This document shows positions 5,887 through 6,187 of a stretch of 6,187 nt of DNA, piece after piece. The notes below the pieces were generated by a model, which did not search any database, was not told the DNA's origin, and was given only the letters and a program-made list of their open reading frames with translations. Position numbers and translations under genes: made by a program. The stretch is from Bacillota bacterium (GTDB taxonomy: Bacteria; Bacillota_E; RBS10-35; JAJYVN01). The stretch is taken from positions 1-6,187 of the forward strand of contig JAJZWQ010000172.1 of assembly GCA_021846605.1 (NCBI GenBank). The letters are read 5' to 3'. The stretch's first letter is position 1. Every line of letters starts with the position of its first letter.

Positions 5887-6105
5887 TCGGGGGGCGGGGG
5901 ACGCGTGCACGGGGCTATCTGATATCGGGGAGCTCCATTGGAGCGCTTGGCAGCAGGCAAATGCCCGCTCGCCGCCCGCGCTTAGGTGATCATGACAATC
6001 TCATCGGCAACCATGCCGACGCGGGCGGTCCGGGGGCGCGTGCAGGTGCGGGAGCCCGCGTGGCAAAGAGCCACCCGCAGATTGGCCCGTACGGGAGATG
6101 CGCAC
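5887..6105 (+). other. Hairpin-rich intergenic/leader region
   Basis: There is no gene here. CCGCCCGCG (5972-5980) pairs perfectly with CGCGGGCGG (6020-6028) and encloses TGATCATGA and a 6-bp hairpin, TCGGCA-ACCA-TGCCGA (6004-6019), which stacks directly on the outer stem. Smaller stems are GGCA/TGCC (5956-5965), GCGG/CCGC (6048-6059) and GTGGC/GCCAC with an AAAGA loop (6060-6074). It could form the structured 5' leader of the downstream lipoprotein gene. I do not recognise any known riboswitch class. GC-rich DNA yields stems by chance, so function is unproven. Confidence 0.4.
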
Positions 6106-6187
6106 ATGCGACGATCTCGCCCCCGCCCCTGGATGGCCCTGGCGGTGGCGGCCATCCTCCTGAGCGGGTGCGCCGCCCCGCCCGCGG
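6106..6187 (+). CDS. Predicted lipoprotein, N-terminal fragment cut by the window edge
   Basis: ATG 6106 opens MRRSRPRPWMALAVAAILLS, directly followed by the lipobox cysteine in L-S-G-C (Cys22), then AAPPA. This is a textbook type II signal peptide: an Arg-rich N-region, a hydrophobic core and a lipobox. GGGAGA (6093-6098) lies 7 bases upstream as a ribosome-binding site. Only 27 full codons are inside the window, so the mature protein and its role cannot be told. Lipoproteins of this kind are often solute-binding or cell-envelope proteins. Confidence 0.72.
   Translation, partial: MRRSRPRPWMALAVAAILLSGCAAPPA

Overview
This is a GC-rich bacterial window. Several start codons are preceded by purine-rich ribosome-binding sites, and two intrinsic hairpin-plus-T terminators are present. 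Two short proteins have lipobox signal peptides. No single gene fixes the taxon. A high-GC Gram-positive or deep-branching Firmicutes-like host (Sulfobacillia or Thermaerobacter type) is only a guess from gene flavour. Every gene or relic I can support reads on the + strand.

Layout. Positions 1-268 look non-coding and hold a weak candidate promoter. Positions 269-1264 encode an unrecognised protein with a Gly/Phe-rich tail containing a glycine zipper, closed by a perfect 14-bp intrinsic terminator (1286-1326). A transposase remnant of IS1634/IS4 flavour follows (about 1426-1599). It abuts a decayed HAD-family hydrolase gene (about 1583-2265), which keeps all four HAD motifs but is broken by three frame changes and an in-frame amber codon. 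After about 470 bases without a recognisable gene (2266-2736) comes an intact 12-helix MFS transporter (2737-3972).

A short intergenic stretch with a plausible sigma-A promoter precedes a tiny lipoprotein (4262-4495) whose mature part is almost entirely Ser/Ala/Thr/Gly/Lys. An intrinsic terminator follows it (4509-4549). Positions 4653-5109 carry what I read as a relic of an alpha/beta hydrolase, and 5110-5333 holds further coding-like but interrupted sequence. An intact DUF5946-type protein lies at 5395-5886. The last 300 bases hold a hairpin-rich leader and the first 27 codons of another lipoprotein, cut by the window edge.

The intact genes do not form an obvious operon. They are separated by long gaps, terminators or relics, and each seems to have its own ribosome-binding site. 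The window is best read as an accessory stretch undergoing gene decay: one transposase relic, two broken enzymes and some unassigned debris lie between intact single genes. I see no CRISPR array, rRNA, complete tRNA or recognisable defence or biosynthetic system. The most unusual intact items are the glycine-zipper/GF-rich protein and the serine-rich mini-lipoprotein.
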